In this document: positions 1-6,076 of the stretch, in pieces | How the letters are laid out: every line of letters starts with the position of its first letter | How positions within the stretch are numbered: the first letter of the stretch is position 1 | Source: JAIVGV01 sp031425275 | GTDB lineage: Bacteria; Acidobacteriota; Blastocatellia; Pyrinomonadales; Pyrinomonadaceae | Reading direction: 5' to 3' | Assembly: GCA_031425275.1 (NCBI GenBank) | Contig: JANPJA010000073.1 | Coordinates: forward strand, 62,001-126,000 | DNA length: 64,000 bases | The notes under the pieces: generated by a model | Databases searched by the model: none | What the model was told of the DNA's origin: nothing | What the model saw: the letters and a program-made list of their open reading frames with translations, nothing else | Position numbers and translations under genes: made by a program

Positions 1-269
1 AACTCGATGAAGGTGACGAGCGCGTGGCCGAGCGCCGAGTTGATGCGGAAGACGAGCTGCGGGCTGACGGCTTCGAGCTGCTTCTTCCACGCCGTGTCGG
101 CCACGGCGACGACGAGGTGCTTGCCGTGCAGGCGGAACGGCACGGCCTGCCCGCGCAACTGCTCGCCCGCCGCGCGCCGCCACGCGACGAACGCCACGGC
201 CTCCGCGACCTCCGCGCTCTCGCCGGCCGCGCGCAACAGACTCGGCAGTGCCTTGATCAGGTCGTCCAT
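1..269 (-). CDS. DciA-like (DUF721) protein, cut by window edge
   Basis: The gene reads leftward from an ATG at 269 and runs off the window after about 89 codons. It starts MDDLIKALPSLLRAAG and continues with FVAWRRAAGEQLRGQAVPF, a 'dG.hLvVav..tAWkkQLe' segment and a closing 'FRINSALG'. This is the layout of the DUF721/DciA family, whose characterised members help load the replicative helicase. The usual single domain of about 100 residues is therefore nearly complete here. The start is followed within 20 bases (on the plus strand) by an iterated repeat that separates it from maf, which is divergent. Function is inferred from the family only. Confidence 0.7.
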   Translation of the reverse strand, partial: MDDLIKALPSLLRAAGESAEVAEAVAFVAWRRAAGEQLRGQAVPFRLHGKHLVVAVADTAWKKQLEAVSPQLVFRINSALGHALVTFIE

Positions 270-432
270 AATACAATTGCGGATTCTGTCAATTGCGGAT
301 TCTGTCAATTGCGGATTGCGGATTGCGGATTGCGGATTGAAGAAATTAAGAAGTCAGCTTTAATATCTGAGTTCCTCAAATGGGCGGGTTCAAATCCGCA
401 GTCCGCAGTCCGCAATCCGCATTTCTTTCGGG
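270..432. repeat. Iterated GCGGATT inverted repeat between dciA-like gene and maf
   Basis: The left side carries tandem copies of AATTGCGGATTCTGTC and then four copies of the 7-mer GCGGATT. After about 45 nt the right side (about 397-421) has the complement, CCGCAGTCCGCAGTCCGC and CAATCCGC. The transcript could fold into a slippery hairpin. The same word family recurs at 63326-63452 inside a pseudopilin gene. The repeat is open in the maf frame upstream of its ATG, but this is unlikely to be translated as maf. Confidence 0.75.
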
Positions 433-442
433 GGTGAGTGTA

Positions 443-1063
443 ATGGAAAACGAGAGCGCGTCACAAGGGATGATCCCGGAGACGTTGGCGGACGCGGTCG
501 CGCCGGTTCGGCTGGTGCTGGCGTCGGGCAGCCCGCGCCGGGCCGAGATACTGCGCGCCGTCGGCTGGCCCTTCGAGGCGGAGACGGCCGGGGTGGATGA
601 GACGCAGGGCGCGGGCGAGCCGGCGGTCGAATACGTCGAGCGGTTGGCGCGCGAGAAGGCCGGGGCGGTGGCGCGCGCGCGCCTGTTCGGGCTGGTGCTC
701 GGGGCCGACACGGTCGTCGTCGTCGAGGGCGAGGTGCTGGGCAAGCCGCGCGACGACGCGGACGCGCGGCGGATGCTCCGACTCTTGCGCGGCCGTTGGC
801 ACGAGGTGCTGACGGGCGTCGCGCTGGTGCGCGCCGAAGACGCTCACACGGTCTGCGCGCACGAGCGGACGCGCGTGCGCTTCGCGCGGATGACGGACGC
901 CGAAGTCGATTGGTACGTCTCGACGGGCGAGCCGGTTGATAAGGCCGGGGCCTACGCCGTGCAGGGCCGCGCCGCGCTCTTCATCGACGGGCTGGAAGGG
1001 GACTACTGGAACGTCGTCGGCCTGCCCGTGCGGCTCGTCTATGAACTGGCGAAGAAAATCTGA
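443..1063 (+). CDS. maf: Maf-like nucleotide pyrophosphatase
   Basis: The 206-residue protein has the Maf/HAM1-like fold signature VLASGSPRRAEIL near residue 28, LGADTVVVVEGEVLGKP near residue 90, and the late motif VDKAGAYAVQGRAALFI with GDYWNVVGLP. Maf proteins hydrolyse non-canonical or methylated nucleoside triphosphates in the cytosol and were first described as septum-formation inhibitors. The ATG at 443 is chosen although the frame stays open upstream to 380. The extra codons fall in the iterated repeat (SAVRSPQSA), while MENESASQG begins the natural N-terminus. Family length matches (about 190-210). It stands alone and diverges from the DciA-like gene. Confidence 0.93.
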   Translation: MENESASQGMIPETLADAVAPVRLVLASGSPRRAEILRAVGWPFEAETAGVDETQGAGEPAVEYVERLAREKAGAVARARLFGLVLGADTVVVVEGEVLGKPRDDADARRMLRLLRGRWHEVLTGVALVRAEDAHTVCAHERTRVRFARMTDAEVDWYVSTGEPVDKAGAYAVQGRAALFIDGLEGDYWNVVGLPVRLVYELAKKI

Positions 1064-1085
1064 GGCGTGGGCCGGCGTGTCCGAC

Positions 1086-1232
1086 ACTCACCGCGGAGAC
1101 GCGGAGTTCGCGCGGAGAACCGCGGAGAAAGACAGAGCGGAAAACTTCAAATCTGAAATTTGAAATTCCGAATCTGAAATTCGCCTCTCCTCCGCGCCCC
1201 TCCGCGTGAACTCCGCGTCTCCGCGGTGAAGT
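1086..1232. repeat. CACCGCGGAGACGCGGAG inverted repeat
   Basis: The left arm begins CTCACCGCGGAGACGCGGAG at 1086. The right arm ends CTCCGCGTCTCCGCGGTGA at about 1230. The interior holds AATCTGAAATTTGAAATTCC, itself a short palindrome. The same family occurs at 32824-32935 before the M61 peptidase gene, with A in place of some G. It lies between the convergent maf and thioredoxin-fold genes. Confidence 0.75.
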
Positions 1233-1273
1233 GACCGGCCCAATCACTCGACGACAACCGAAGCCTCATCCGC

Positions 1274-1313
1274 AAAAAAGAAGAGGCCGCTTCGCAGTTG
1301 AAGCGGCCTCTTC
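1274..1313 (-). terminator. Intrinsic terminator of the thioredoxin-fold gene
   Basis: A perfect 14-bp stem (GAAGAGGCCGCTTC with its complement at 1300-1313) and a 6-nt loop are followed on the minus strand by TTTTTTGCGG. It sits 20 bases past the stop of the minus-strand gene at 1333. Confidence 0.93.
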
Positions 1314-1332
1314 CGTTCGACTACCTTGAAAG

Positions 1333-1893
1333 TTACTGCGCCGTGAGCAGGCGGGTGAGTTGCGCGGAGAGCTGTTTGACGAGGTTGCCGCCGGGGTCGA
1401 AGCCGCCGACGGTCTCGCTGACGTTGCCCTCGCGGTCGAGGATGACGACCGCCGGGAGTTGGTTGCGCTCGACGCCGAGCGTCTTGAAGAACGCGCCGTC
1501 GGGGTCGCGCAGCACGCCGACCTTCAGACCGTTCTTGCGCGCGAAGGAGCGCAACTGCTCGTCGGTCGCGTAGTTCTTCGACTGGGCCTTGTCCGAGTCG
1601 GCGCTCACCCAATAGACGCGCACGTCCCTGTCCTTGTACTCGTCGGCGAGGCGCTGCACGTCCGCCACCTGCGTGCGCGACAGCGGCAGCCACGACGCGC
1701 CGAAGGCCAAGACCACCACGTCGCCGCGCAGCATCTCCGCCGTGATGCTCCCGCCTTCGACCGTGCGCAGATTAAACTCGACGCCCGCCGCCGAAGATTC
1801 CATCGCGGCCTCGGACGGCGCACTCACGCCGGAACCGACGAGGGCGAACATGAGCAGCGAACCCAACACGAAACGGGGGGAAATCTTTAACAT
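1333..1893 (-). CDS. Exported thioredoxin-fold protein lacking redox cysteines
   Basis: The 186-residue protein begins with a signal peptide (MLKISPRFVLGSLLMFALVG) and then shows the TlpA/AhpC-TSA pattern: FNLRTVEGG, VVVLAFGASWLPLSRTQV, VYWVSADSD, LRDPDGAFFKTLGV, LPAVVILDREGNV. At the place of the usual WCxxC redox pair it reads WLPLS, and the predicted mature chain has no cysteine at all. The fold is clear, but thiol-disulfide chemistry is not possible, so it may bind a partner or act as a scaffold. The start at MLKISPRF is chosen over an upstream ATG at 1941 because the signal peptide begins there. A strong terminator follows. Confidence 0.8.
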   Translation of the reverse strand: MLKISPRFVLGSLLMFALVGSGVSAPSEAAMESSAAGVEFNLRTVEGGSITAEMLRGDVVVLAFGASWLPLSRTQVADVQRLADEYKDRDVRVYWVSADSDKAQSKNYATDEQLRSFARKNGLKVGVLRDPDGAFFKTLGVERNQLPAVVILDREGNVSETVGGFDPGGNLVKQLSAQLTRLLTAQ

Positions 1894-2053
1894 CTTCTCC
1901 TCACTTCCGCGGCGTCTCATCCGGCCGGCCCGGCGCGGCACTGCGAATTGCCGCCGCGCTCGATGCCTCCGGGCTGAGCCGCCCGCCGTGAACTTTGATG
2001 TATGAGAGAGGCCGCCGGTTGGACGAAGTTGGACGGAAACGCGACGGCCTTAG

Positions 2054-2791
2054 TCAAATTGAACTGCCCCCTCGGTTCGGTCGGCGGGTCGGCGGCGGGA
2101 CGCCAAAGACTTCTTCGTGCAGCGCCGCGTAATCATCCCACGTATCCACGTCGCGGGCAACGAAAGGGCACTCGACGCTGACCCGCCTGACCCCGCCCGC
2201 CCGTTCCGCGAACAGGGCGCGCAGCCCGCCGCGCGCGTCGAGGTTGAGCAACTCCTCGCGCAACTCCAACCCCACGAGCGCCGGGTGTCCGCCGCGCCCG
2301 CGCCACTCCGGCACGACTACCGACGCGCCTTCGCGCCTCCGAATGTCGATCAAAGTCTCGACCACTTCGGGCGCGACCGCCGGGTGATCGGCCGGCATCA
2401 CGAGCACGGCGCGCGCCTCGTCCGAGACTTCCGCGACGCCGAGTGCGATCGACGCGCCCATCTCGCTCACCGCGTCCTCGTTCAAGGCGAACCGCAGCGG
2501 CAGATGCGACAGCGCGGCGCGCACCTCGTCCGCGCGATGCCCGACGACGACGACGATCTCGCCGACGCCGCCCGCGCGCAAATTATCAACGCAACTCCCG
2601 ACGACACTCTTCGCGCCGAACGGCAGCAGCGGCTTGAACGCGCCCATCCGCCGCGACCGCCCGGCGGCGAGGACGACGGCCGCGACGGGGCACGATGAAC
2701 TATCAACTCGGAACGACGAACGGTGAAGGGAAGCCCGCGTCCTGTCACCCGCCGCGGCTGACTTGTCACCGGCTTTCACTTCATCATTCAT
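2054..2791 (-). CDS. mocA: MocA-like molybdenum cofactor cytidylyltransferase
   Basis: The chain has the nucleotidyltransferase signature VVLAAGRSRRMGAFKPLLPFG, followed by VVVGHRADEV, the metal-site segment VLVMPADHPAV and GRGGHPALVG. These mark the MobA/MocA group. MocA attaches CMP to molybdopterin to make the dinucleotide cofactor of xanthine-oxidase-family enzymes, which fits the three hydroxylase subunit genes upstream on the same strand. The conserved core starts only about 36 residues in. The preceding stretch (NDEVKAGDKSAAAGDRTR and on) is encoded by a dispersed-repeat-like sequence and no closer start codon is in frame, so the N-terminus appears to be repeat-derived. ATG 2791 avoids overlap with the next gene; GTG 2779 is an alternative. 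Confidence 0.78.
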   Translation of the reverse strand: MNDEVKAGDKSAAAGDRTRASLHRSSFRVDSSSCPVAAVVLAAGRSRRMGAFKPLLPFGAKSVVGSCVDNLRAGGVGEIVVVVGHRADEVRAALSHLPLRFALNEDAVSEMGASIALGVAEVSDEARAVLVMPADHPAVAPEVVETLIDIRRREGASVVVPEWRGRGGHPALVGLELREELLNLDARGGLRALFAERAGGVRRVSVECPFVARDVDTWDDYAALHEEVFGVPPPTRRPNRGGSSI

Positions 2792-2801
2792 CGTCCCGCG
2801 C

Positions 2802-3245
2802 TCATCGTTGCTTGGGCGGCGTCTGCCAGAGGACGTTGACAAACTTCCACTTGCCCTCGTACTTGGCGAGGTGGATGTAGTCGATGCCCCACACGGCGGT
2901 CAGCTTCGCGCTGGCGGTCTGGTCGGAGATGTCGAAGATGACGACGACTTTGGGCGCGTCCTTCTTCACGCGCCCGTCCTTGTTGTAGCTCTTGGCGAGA
3001 TTGACCAACTGCTGGAACGTCATCACGTGCGGGCTGTAGGCGGTCTCGCCCTCTTTGACGAAGAACCCGCGCTTCGCCAGCTCCGGGTGGACGCTGCGCT
3101 CGATGCGCGACGCATCGACTTCGTAAATGCCCTCGACGTAGTCCAGCACGGCCGCGCGGACGCCTTCCCTGTCCGCGTCCGATTGCGCGGCGGCGGCGGC
3201 GGGCAGCAACACGACGGCCGCGATCAACAGAAGCAACTTTCTCAT
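2802..3245 (-). CDS. Exported NTF2-like (putative lumazine-binding type) protein
   Basis: The 147-residue protein has a clear signal peptide (MRKLLLLIAAVVLLPAAAAAQ) and a mature part that looks like the SnoaL/NTF2 fold annotated as 'putative lumazine-binding': VRAAVLDYVEGIYEVDASRIERSVHPELAKRGF, MTFQQLVNLA, VVVIFDISDQTASAKL and a last strand, YEGKWKFVNVLWQ. The biochemical role of these proteins is not established. It lies between the hydroxylase FAD subunit gene and mocA on the same strand, but the 87-nt gap and the signal peptide make a direct role in a cytosolic enzyme unlikely. Confidence 0.72.
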   Translation of the reverse strand: MRKLLLLIAAVVLLPAAAAAQSDADREGVRAAVLDYVEGIYEVDASRIERSVHPELAKRGFFVKEGETAYSPHVMTFQQLVNLAKSYNKDGRVKKDAPKVVVIFDISDQTASAKLTAVWGIDYIHLAKYEGKWKFVNVLWQTPPKQR

Positions 3246-3331
3246 TCGATTCCTCCGACGTTGAATTAGGCCGGACGGCCCGCATTGAATAACGCCGCGG
3301 GGGCCGCGACTGTTTCTAAAAACCTACCCGT

Positions 3332-4318
3332 CTAGTCGCCTTTCAATTCTTCGAGCGCGCGCATCACGTAAGGCTTGGTCATCTGCTTGCGCCAGTTCAT
3401 CACGAAGTCCGTGTTGTCGAGCGGACGCGCCTTGACGTAACAAGCCTCGGCCGCCCGCCGCATCCGCTCGCCGTCGAGCGCGCCGCCGACGAGCGCGTCG
3501 CCCGCCTCACGCACTTCCATCGGCGCGGGCGAGACGCCGCCCAAGACCACCCGCGCGCCCTTGACCGTCCCGTCCCCTTCAACGTCCAGTCGCACGGCGA
3601 CGCCGAGGACGGGGAAGTCGAACGAGCCGCGCCGCCGCAGCTTCTTGTACGTGGCGCGCCAGCCGTCGCGCGCCGGCAGTTGAATCTCCGCGAGCAACTC
3701 GTCGGGACGCTTGTGCAAATAGTCGATGCCGTCGTCGTTGTAAAACCCGGCGGCTTCAATCACGCGCTCGCCGAGCGTCGAGACGAGCTTCAGACGCGCG
3801 CCCACCGCCACCATCAGCGGCACGAGGTCTGAGGACTGCACGGCCCAGCACTTCTGCGAGCCGGGAGCGACCCAGCACACGTCGCCGTCCTTCTTCAAAC
3901 AAAAATTAATGCCGCGCCGCCACTCGTAATTCTGATCGTAGTAGTTGCACCGCGTGTCTAACAGTAAGTTCCCCCCGACCGTCCCCATGTTGCGCAGGAT
4001 GGGCGTCGAGATCGTCCGCGCCGCCGCCGCCACCTCCGGGTAGTCGCGGTTGATCACCGGATGCTCGCACAGATCGGTGAGCGACACGCCCGCGCCGACC
4101 GAGACGCCCGACGCGCCGTCGCCCCTGATCTCTCTCAACTCATGCAGACGCGCCACCGAGATGACCGTCCGCGGCGTCTGCTGCCGCCGCTTCATGTTCG
4201 GGTAAAGATCAGTCCCGCCCGCGACGTACTGCCCCTCCGGCCCCGCGTCGCCCATCATCTTCACCGCCTCCGAGATTTCTCCCGGCGCGAGGTAGGTGAA
4301 TTTAGGAAGTCTCATCAT
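3332..4318 (-). CDS. FAD-binding subunit of molybdenum hydroxylase, with 4Fe-4S type cysteine insertion (HcrB-like)
   Basis: The 328-residue subunit of the CoxM/XdhB family carries the FAD motifs YVAGGTDLYPNMK (residues 31-43) and TIST..RNMGTVGGNLLLDTR (102-123). Between residues 120 and 160 it has an insertion with cysteines at 124, 140, 148 and 157. From memory, the [4Fe-4S] ligands in the beta subunit of Thauera 4-hydroxybenzoyl-CoA reductase have this same spacing (16, 8, 9). Ordinary xanthine dehydrogenases lack this loop. The enzyme is therefore better described as hydroxybenzoyl-CoA-reductase-like, with electrons passing FAD, [4Fe-4S], [2Fe-2S] and Mo. It is separated from the Mo subunit gene by about 1.7 kb of small gene pairs. 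The start may be either of two adjacent ATGs. Confidence 0.87.
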   Translation of the reverse strand: MMRLPKFTYLAPGEISEAVKMMGDAGPEGQYVAGGTDLYPNMKRRQQTPRTVISVARLHELREIRGDGASGVSVGAGVSLTDLCEHPVINRDYPEVAAAARTISTPILRNMGTVGGNLLLDTRCNYYDQNYEWRRGINFCLKKDGDVCWVAPGSQKCWAVQSSDLVPLMVAVGARLKLVSTLGERVIEAAGFYNDDGIDYLHKRPDELLAEIQLPARDGWRATYKKLRRRGSFDFPVLGVAVRLDVEGDGTVKGARVVLGGVSPAPMEVREAGDALVGGALDGERMRRAAEACYVKARPLDNTDFVMNWRKQMTKPYVMRALEELKGD

Positions 4319-4358
4319 GGCTGTCTGTAGTCCCGTCTGTATCCGCGGACTCGAATTG

Positions 4359-4562
4359 TCAGGCTCGCTTCCGCTCTTTGATCTTTAACTCCGGGTGGCG
4401 CGCGAGGAAGCCGCCGCGCTTCAATCTGTAGCGGCCCGGCTTGAGCATGTCGTCGTCCGTCCAGCCGCGCTTGAGGCCCTCCTCGTAATCCTCCTGCGTG
4501 ACCTCAAGCACGATCTCTTCGGCTTCTGTTTCCGGCTTATTATCTGTTTCCTTCTTCTTCAT
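4359..4562 (-). CDS. Antitoxin-like protein partnered with BrnT copy 1
   Basis: The 67-residue acidic-then-basic protein ends in LKPGRYRLKRGGFLARHPEL and an ERKRA tail. It overlaps the end of the toxin gene by 23 bases, the toxin-first order seen in brnTA loci. The last 28 residues are almost the same as those of the antitoxin at 4914-5132, while the first 39 are only loosely similar (both keep an 'EDY' acidic helix). I do not see the usual BrnA consensus, so the antitoxin family is uncertain; the assignment rests on the overlap with a BrnT-type gene. In BrnTA systems the antitoxin binds the toxin and represses the operon. Confidence 0.68.
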   Translation of the reverse strand: MKKKETDNKPETEAEEIVLEVTQEDYEEGLKRGWTDDDMLKPGRYRLKRGGFLARHPELKIKERKRA

Positions 4563-4821
4563 ATAACTTTCGCTCCGTTGGTGTCGGCGGGCGGGCCGAG
4601 ATGATGCGAATCATGTCTCCGTGACGCTGGGCGAAAACAACGAACAGCAGCCGTTGGACGGAATAGCCAATGATGATGAAGCGGTCTTCGTCGCCGGAGT
4701 GCTCAGGATCACTGCCTTCAAGCGCGTTCGGGTCGTAGAAGACTTCTGTTGCCTCGCCGAAAGTGACGCCGTGCTTCTCCACATTGTCTTGAGCCTTTTC
4801 GTCATCCCACTCGAATTTCAC
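4540..4821 (-). CDS. brnT: BrnT family toxin, copy 1
   Basis: The protein of about 93 residues has the BrnT signature at its start, KFEWDDEKAQDNVEKHGVTF followed by GEATEVFYDPNA, and RIISAR near the end. BrnT proteins are RelE-like ribonucleases. The start is taken as GTG 4821, just before KFEW. Upstream on the coding strand is a run of nine G that may serve as ribosome-binding site. The equivalent run in copy 2 is GGGAGGG and leaves an upstream ATG in frame, whereas here that ATG is out of frame. The first 36 residues are identical to copy 2 and the rest has diverged. A copy of the Mo-subunit gene tail lies immediately upstream. Confidence 0.83.
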   Translation of the reverse strand: MKFEWDDEKAQDNVEKHGVTFGEATEVFYDPNALEGSDPEHSGDEDRFIIIGYSVQRLLFVVFAQRHGDMIRIISARPPTPTERKLYEEEGNR

Positions 4822-4849
4822 GCCGCGCCCCCCCCCGTCATCTCGACGC

Positions 4850-4908
4850 CTACGAATGCACGGCCACGCGCGGCATCTCTTTGCCGTCACCGCCTACGTT
4901 ACGGGCGT
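4850..4908 (-). pseudogene. Duplicated 3' tail of the molybdenum-subunit gene (copy A)
   Basis: On the minus strand this stretch contains GGCAAAGAGATGCCGCGCGT and ends ..GTGCATTCGTAG, matching the last codons (GKEMPRVAVHS-stop) of the Mo-subunit gene at 6077. Positions 4836-4888 are identical over 53 bases to 5404-5456. The 5' part (about 4889-4908) has decayed and includes an in-frame TAG. It sits between antitoxin 2 and BrnT copy 1. Confidence 0.85.
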
Positions 4909-4913
4909 GGGCG

Positions 4914-5132
4914 TCAGGCTCTCTTCCGCTCTTTGATCTTCAACTCAGGATGGCGCGCGAGGAAGCCGCCGCGCTTCAGTTTGTAACGGCCGGGCTTGAG
5001 CGTCTCTTCCGCGTCAATTCCGGCCGCCAAATCGCGCCGGTAATCTTCTGCCGAAATTTCGATGGTGACGTTCTCCCCATCGTCTTCGACGACAGAGAAG
5101 ACCAGCGGCCTATGGGTTTGCTTGTTGGTCAT
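4914..5132 (-). CDS. Antitoxin-like protein partnered with BrnT copy 2
   Basis: The 72-residue protein begins MTNKQTHRPLVFSVVEDDG, has an acidic middle part (TIEISAEDYRRDLAAGIDAEET) and the same C-terminal block as its paralogue (LKPGRYKLKRGGFLARHPEL and the ERKRA end). It overlaps its toxin gene by 23 bases, exactly as in copy 1, which implies translational coupling. The basic C-terminal half could bind DNA or the toxin; the sequence does not settle which. The high identity of this 3' end between copies, against a diverged middle, points to a mosaic history. Confidence 0.68.
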   Translation of the reverse strand: MTNKQTHRPLVFSVVEDDGENVTIEISAEDYRRDLAAGIDAEETLKPGRYKLKRGGFLARHPELKIKERKRA

Positions 5133-5391
5133 ACATGTGTCGCTCCGCTTTGTCGGCCTTCCGCGCCGAAATGATCCGTACTACATCTCGCACCCGCTCG
5201 GCATAGATGACATACAATAGTCGCCGACTTGATAGGCCGATGATGAAGAAGCGGGCCTCTTCATCCGAGTGCGTCACATCGTAATCTTCGAGGGCGTTTG
5301 GATCGTAAAAGACCTCGGTCGCCTCGCCGAAAGTGACGCCGTGCTTTTCCACGTTGTCTTGAGCCTTTTCGTCATCCCACTCGAATTTCAC
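5110..5391 (-). CDS. brnT: BrnT family toxin, copy 2
   Basis: This paralogue of the 4540-4821 gene shares the first 36 residues without change (KFEWDDEKAQDNVEKHGVTF and on) and then differs at about half of the positions, ending RIISARKADKAERHMYDQQ. The GTG at 5391 is used as start because GGGAGGG stands about 6 bases before it and copy 1 can only use that codon. An ATG at 5409 in the same frame would add six residues. As a BrnT protein it is expected to cleave RNA and be neutralised by the overlapping downstream gene. A tail fragment of the Mo-subunit gene lies directly upstream. Confidence 0.83.
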   Translation of the reverse strand: MKFEWDDEKAQDNVEKHGVTFGEATEVFYDPNALEDYDVTHSDEEARFFIIGLSSRRLLYVIYAERVRDVVRIISARKADKAERHMYDQQANP

Positions 5392-5417
5392 GCCGCGCCC
5401 TCCCGTCATCTCGACGC

Positions 5418-5474
5418 CTACGAATGCACGGCCACGCGCGGCATCTCTTTGCCGTCGCCGCCCTCGCCGGGCGT
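5418..5474 (-). pseudogene. Duplicated 3' tail of the molybdenum-subunit gene (copy B)
   Basis: Read on the minus strand this encodes TPGEGGDGKEMPRVAVHS and a TAG stop, nearly the same as the real C-terminus TPDEGGDGKEMPRVAVHS of the gene ending at 6077. It has no gene body: DUF4926 ends 10 bases upstream. Its frame is intact, so duplication seems recent or repeatedly homogenised with copy A. Confidence 0.9.
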
Positions 5475-5484
5475 GCTGACAGGC

Positions 5485-5721
5485 TCAGGCCGCTTCGTCT
5501 TTGCGGAAGTAGAGCCGCATTAACTTTTCGGCGGGGATGGCGGCGAAGGCGTAAGCCGCGCCGGAGTTGTCGCTGAACTCGACGAGGAAAGCGCCCGGCA
5601 GGTCTGGCCGCCCGGCAAAGACTTCGACGACCGTGCCGACCTCGCCGCGCCGCAGACCTTCGGCCGGCACGTCTTCGAGCAAGGCGACCACGTCGAGCAG
5701 GGTGATTGTATCCATTGTCAT
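5485..5721 (-). CDS. DUF4926 domain protein
   Basis: The 78-residue protein begins MTMDTITLLDVVALLEDVPA and has the DUF4926 pattern of a small beta-barrel: GLRRGEVGTVVEVF, then AFLVEFSDNSGAAYAFAAIPAEKL. Its start codon directly abuts the stop of the upstream DUF6883 gene (TAG|ATG), so the two are surely co-translated. Members of this family are small partner proteins of unknown function found beside DUF6883 and similar genes, which suggests a toxin-antitoxin or immunity pair. That role is an inference. The gene is part of the row of small pairs between two hydroxylase subunit genes. Confidence 0.78.
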   Translation of the reverse strand: MTMDTITLLDVVALLEDVPAEGLRRGEVGTVVEVFAGRPDLPGAFLVEFSDNSGAAYAFAAIPAEKLMRLYFRKDEAA

Positions 5722-6054
5722 CTACCTCACATAACAGGTGACGAGACGCGGGAAGTCGGTGCCGGCCACGATAATCCAAGCTGTGCGAATCGTGATGACG
5801 CCGTGCGGACCCTGCGCGTCGAAGCTCAGGACGTACATCTGACCGTAAGGCATCGTCTTACCCGGCGTCGCCTCGCCGGTGCGCGCGGCGTCAAGCACCA
5901 TCTGCCGCAGTCGCTCTGCGTCCGACTGCGTGAAGCCGAGAGCAGCGCGGAACACGCGCGCCTTGTGTTTGCCTTCGTCATGTTCGGGACTCAGCGAATA
6001 ATCGCGCAACTTCTCGATGGCGACGAAGGCATTCTCGGCGTTAGGCAGTTTCAT
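5722..6054 (-). CDS. DUF6883 domain protein
   Basis: The 110-residue protein starts MKLPNAENAFVAIEKLRDYS and continues LSPEHDEGKHKARVFRAALG, with a C-terminal strand-rich part (MYVLSFDAQGPHGVITIRTAWIIV) ending in PRLVTCYVR. The N-terminal 'K..DYsLsp.H..GkhKA..F...LG' pattern is typical of DUF6883. The conserved His, Lys and Arg residues would suit a nuclease-like or RNA-binding site, but no activity is established. It starts 22 bases after the stop of the Mo-subunit gene and is followed without gap by DUF4926. Confidence 0.77.
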   Translation of the reverse strand: MKLPNAENAFVAIEKLRDYSLSPEHDEGKHKARVFRAALGFTQSDAERLRQMVLDAARTGEATPGKTMPYGQMYVLSFDAQGPHGVITIRTAWIIVAGTDFPRLVTCYVR

Positions 6055-6076
6055 CTTCGCCCCGTCTCGCCCGTCC

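Noticed and set aside
380..442. N-terminal extension of maf back to 380
   Set aside because: The extra codons come from the iterated repeat. The ATG at 443 matches the family start.
2054..2842. Longer MocA start at 2842 overlapping the preceding gene
   Set aside because: It would overlap the upstream gene by 41 bases and add only repeat-derived residues; ATG 2791 avoids this.
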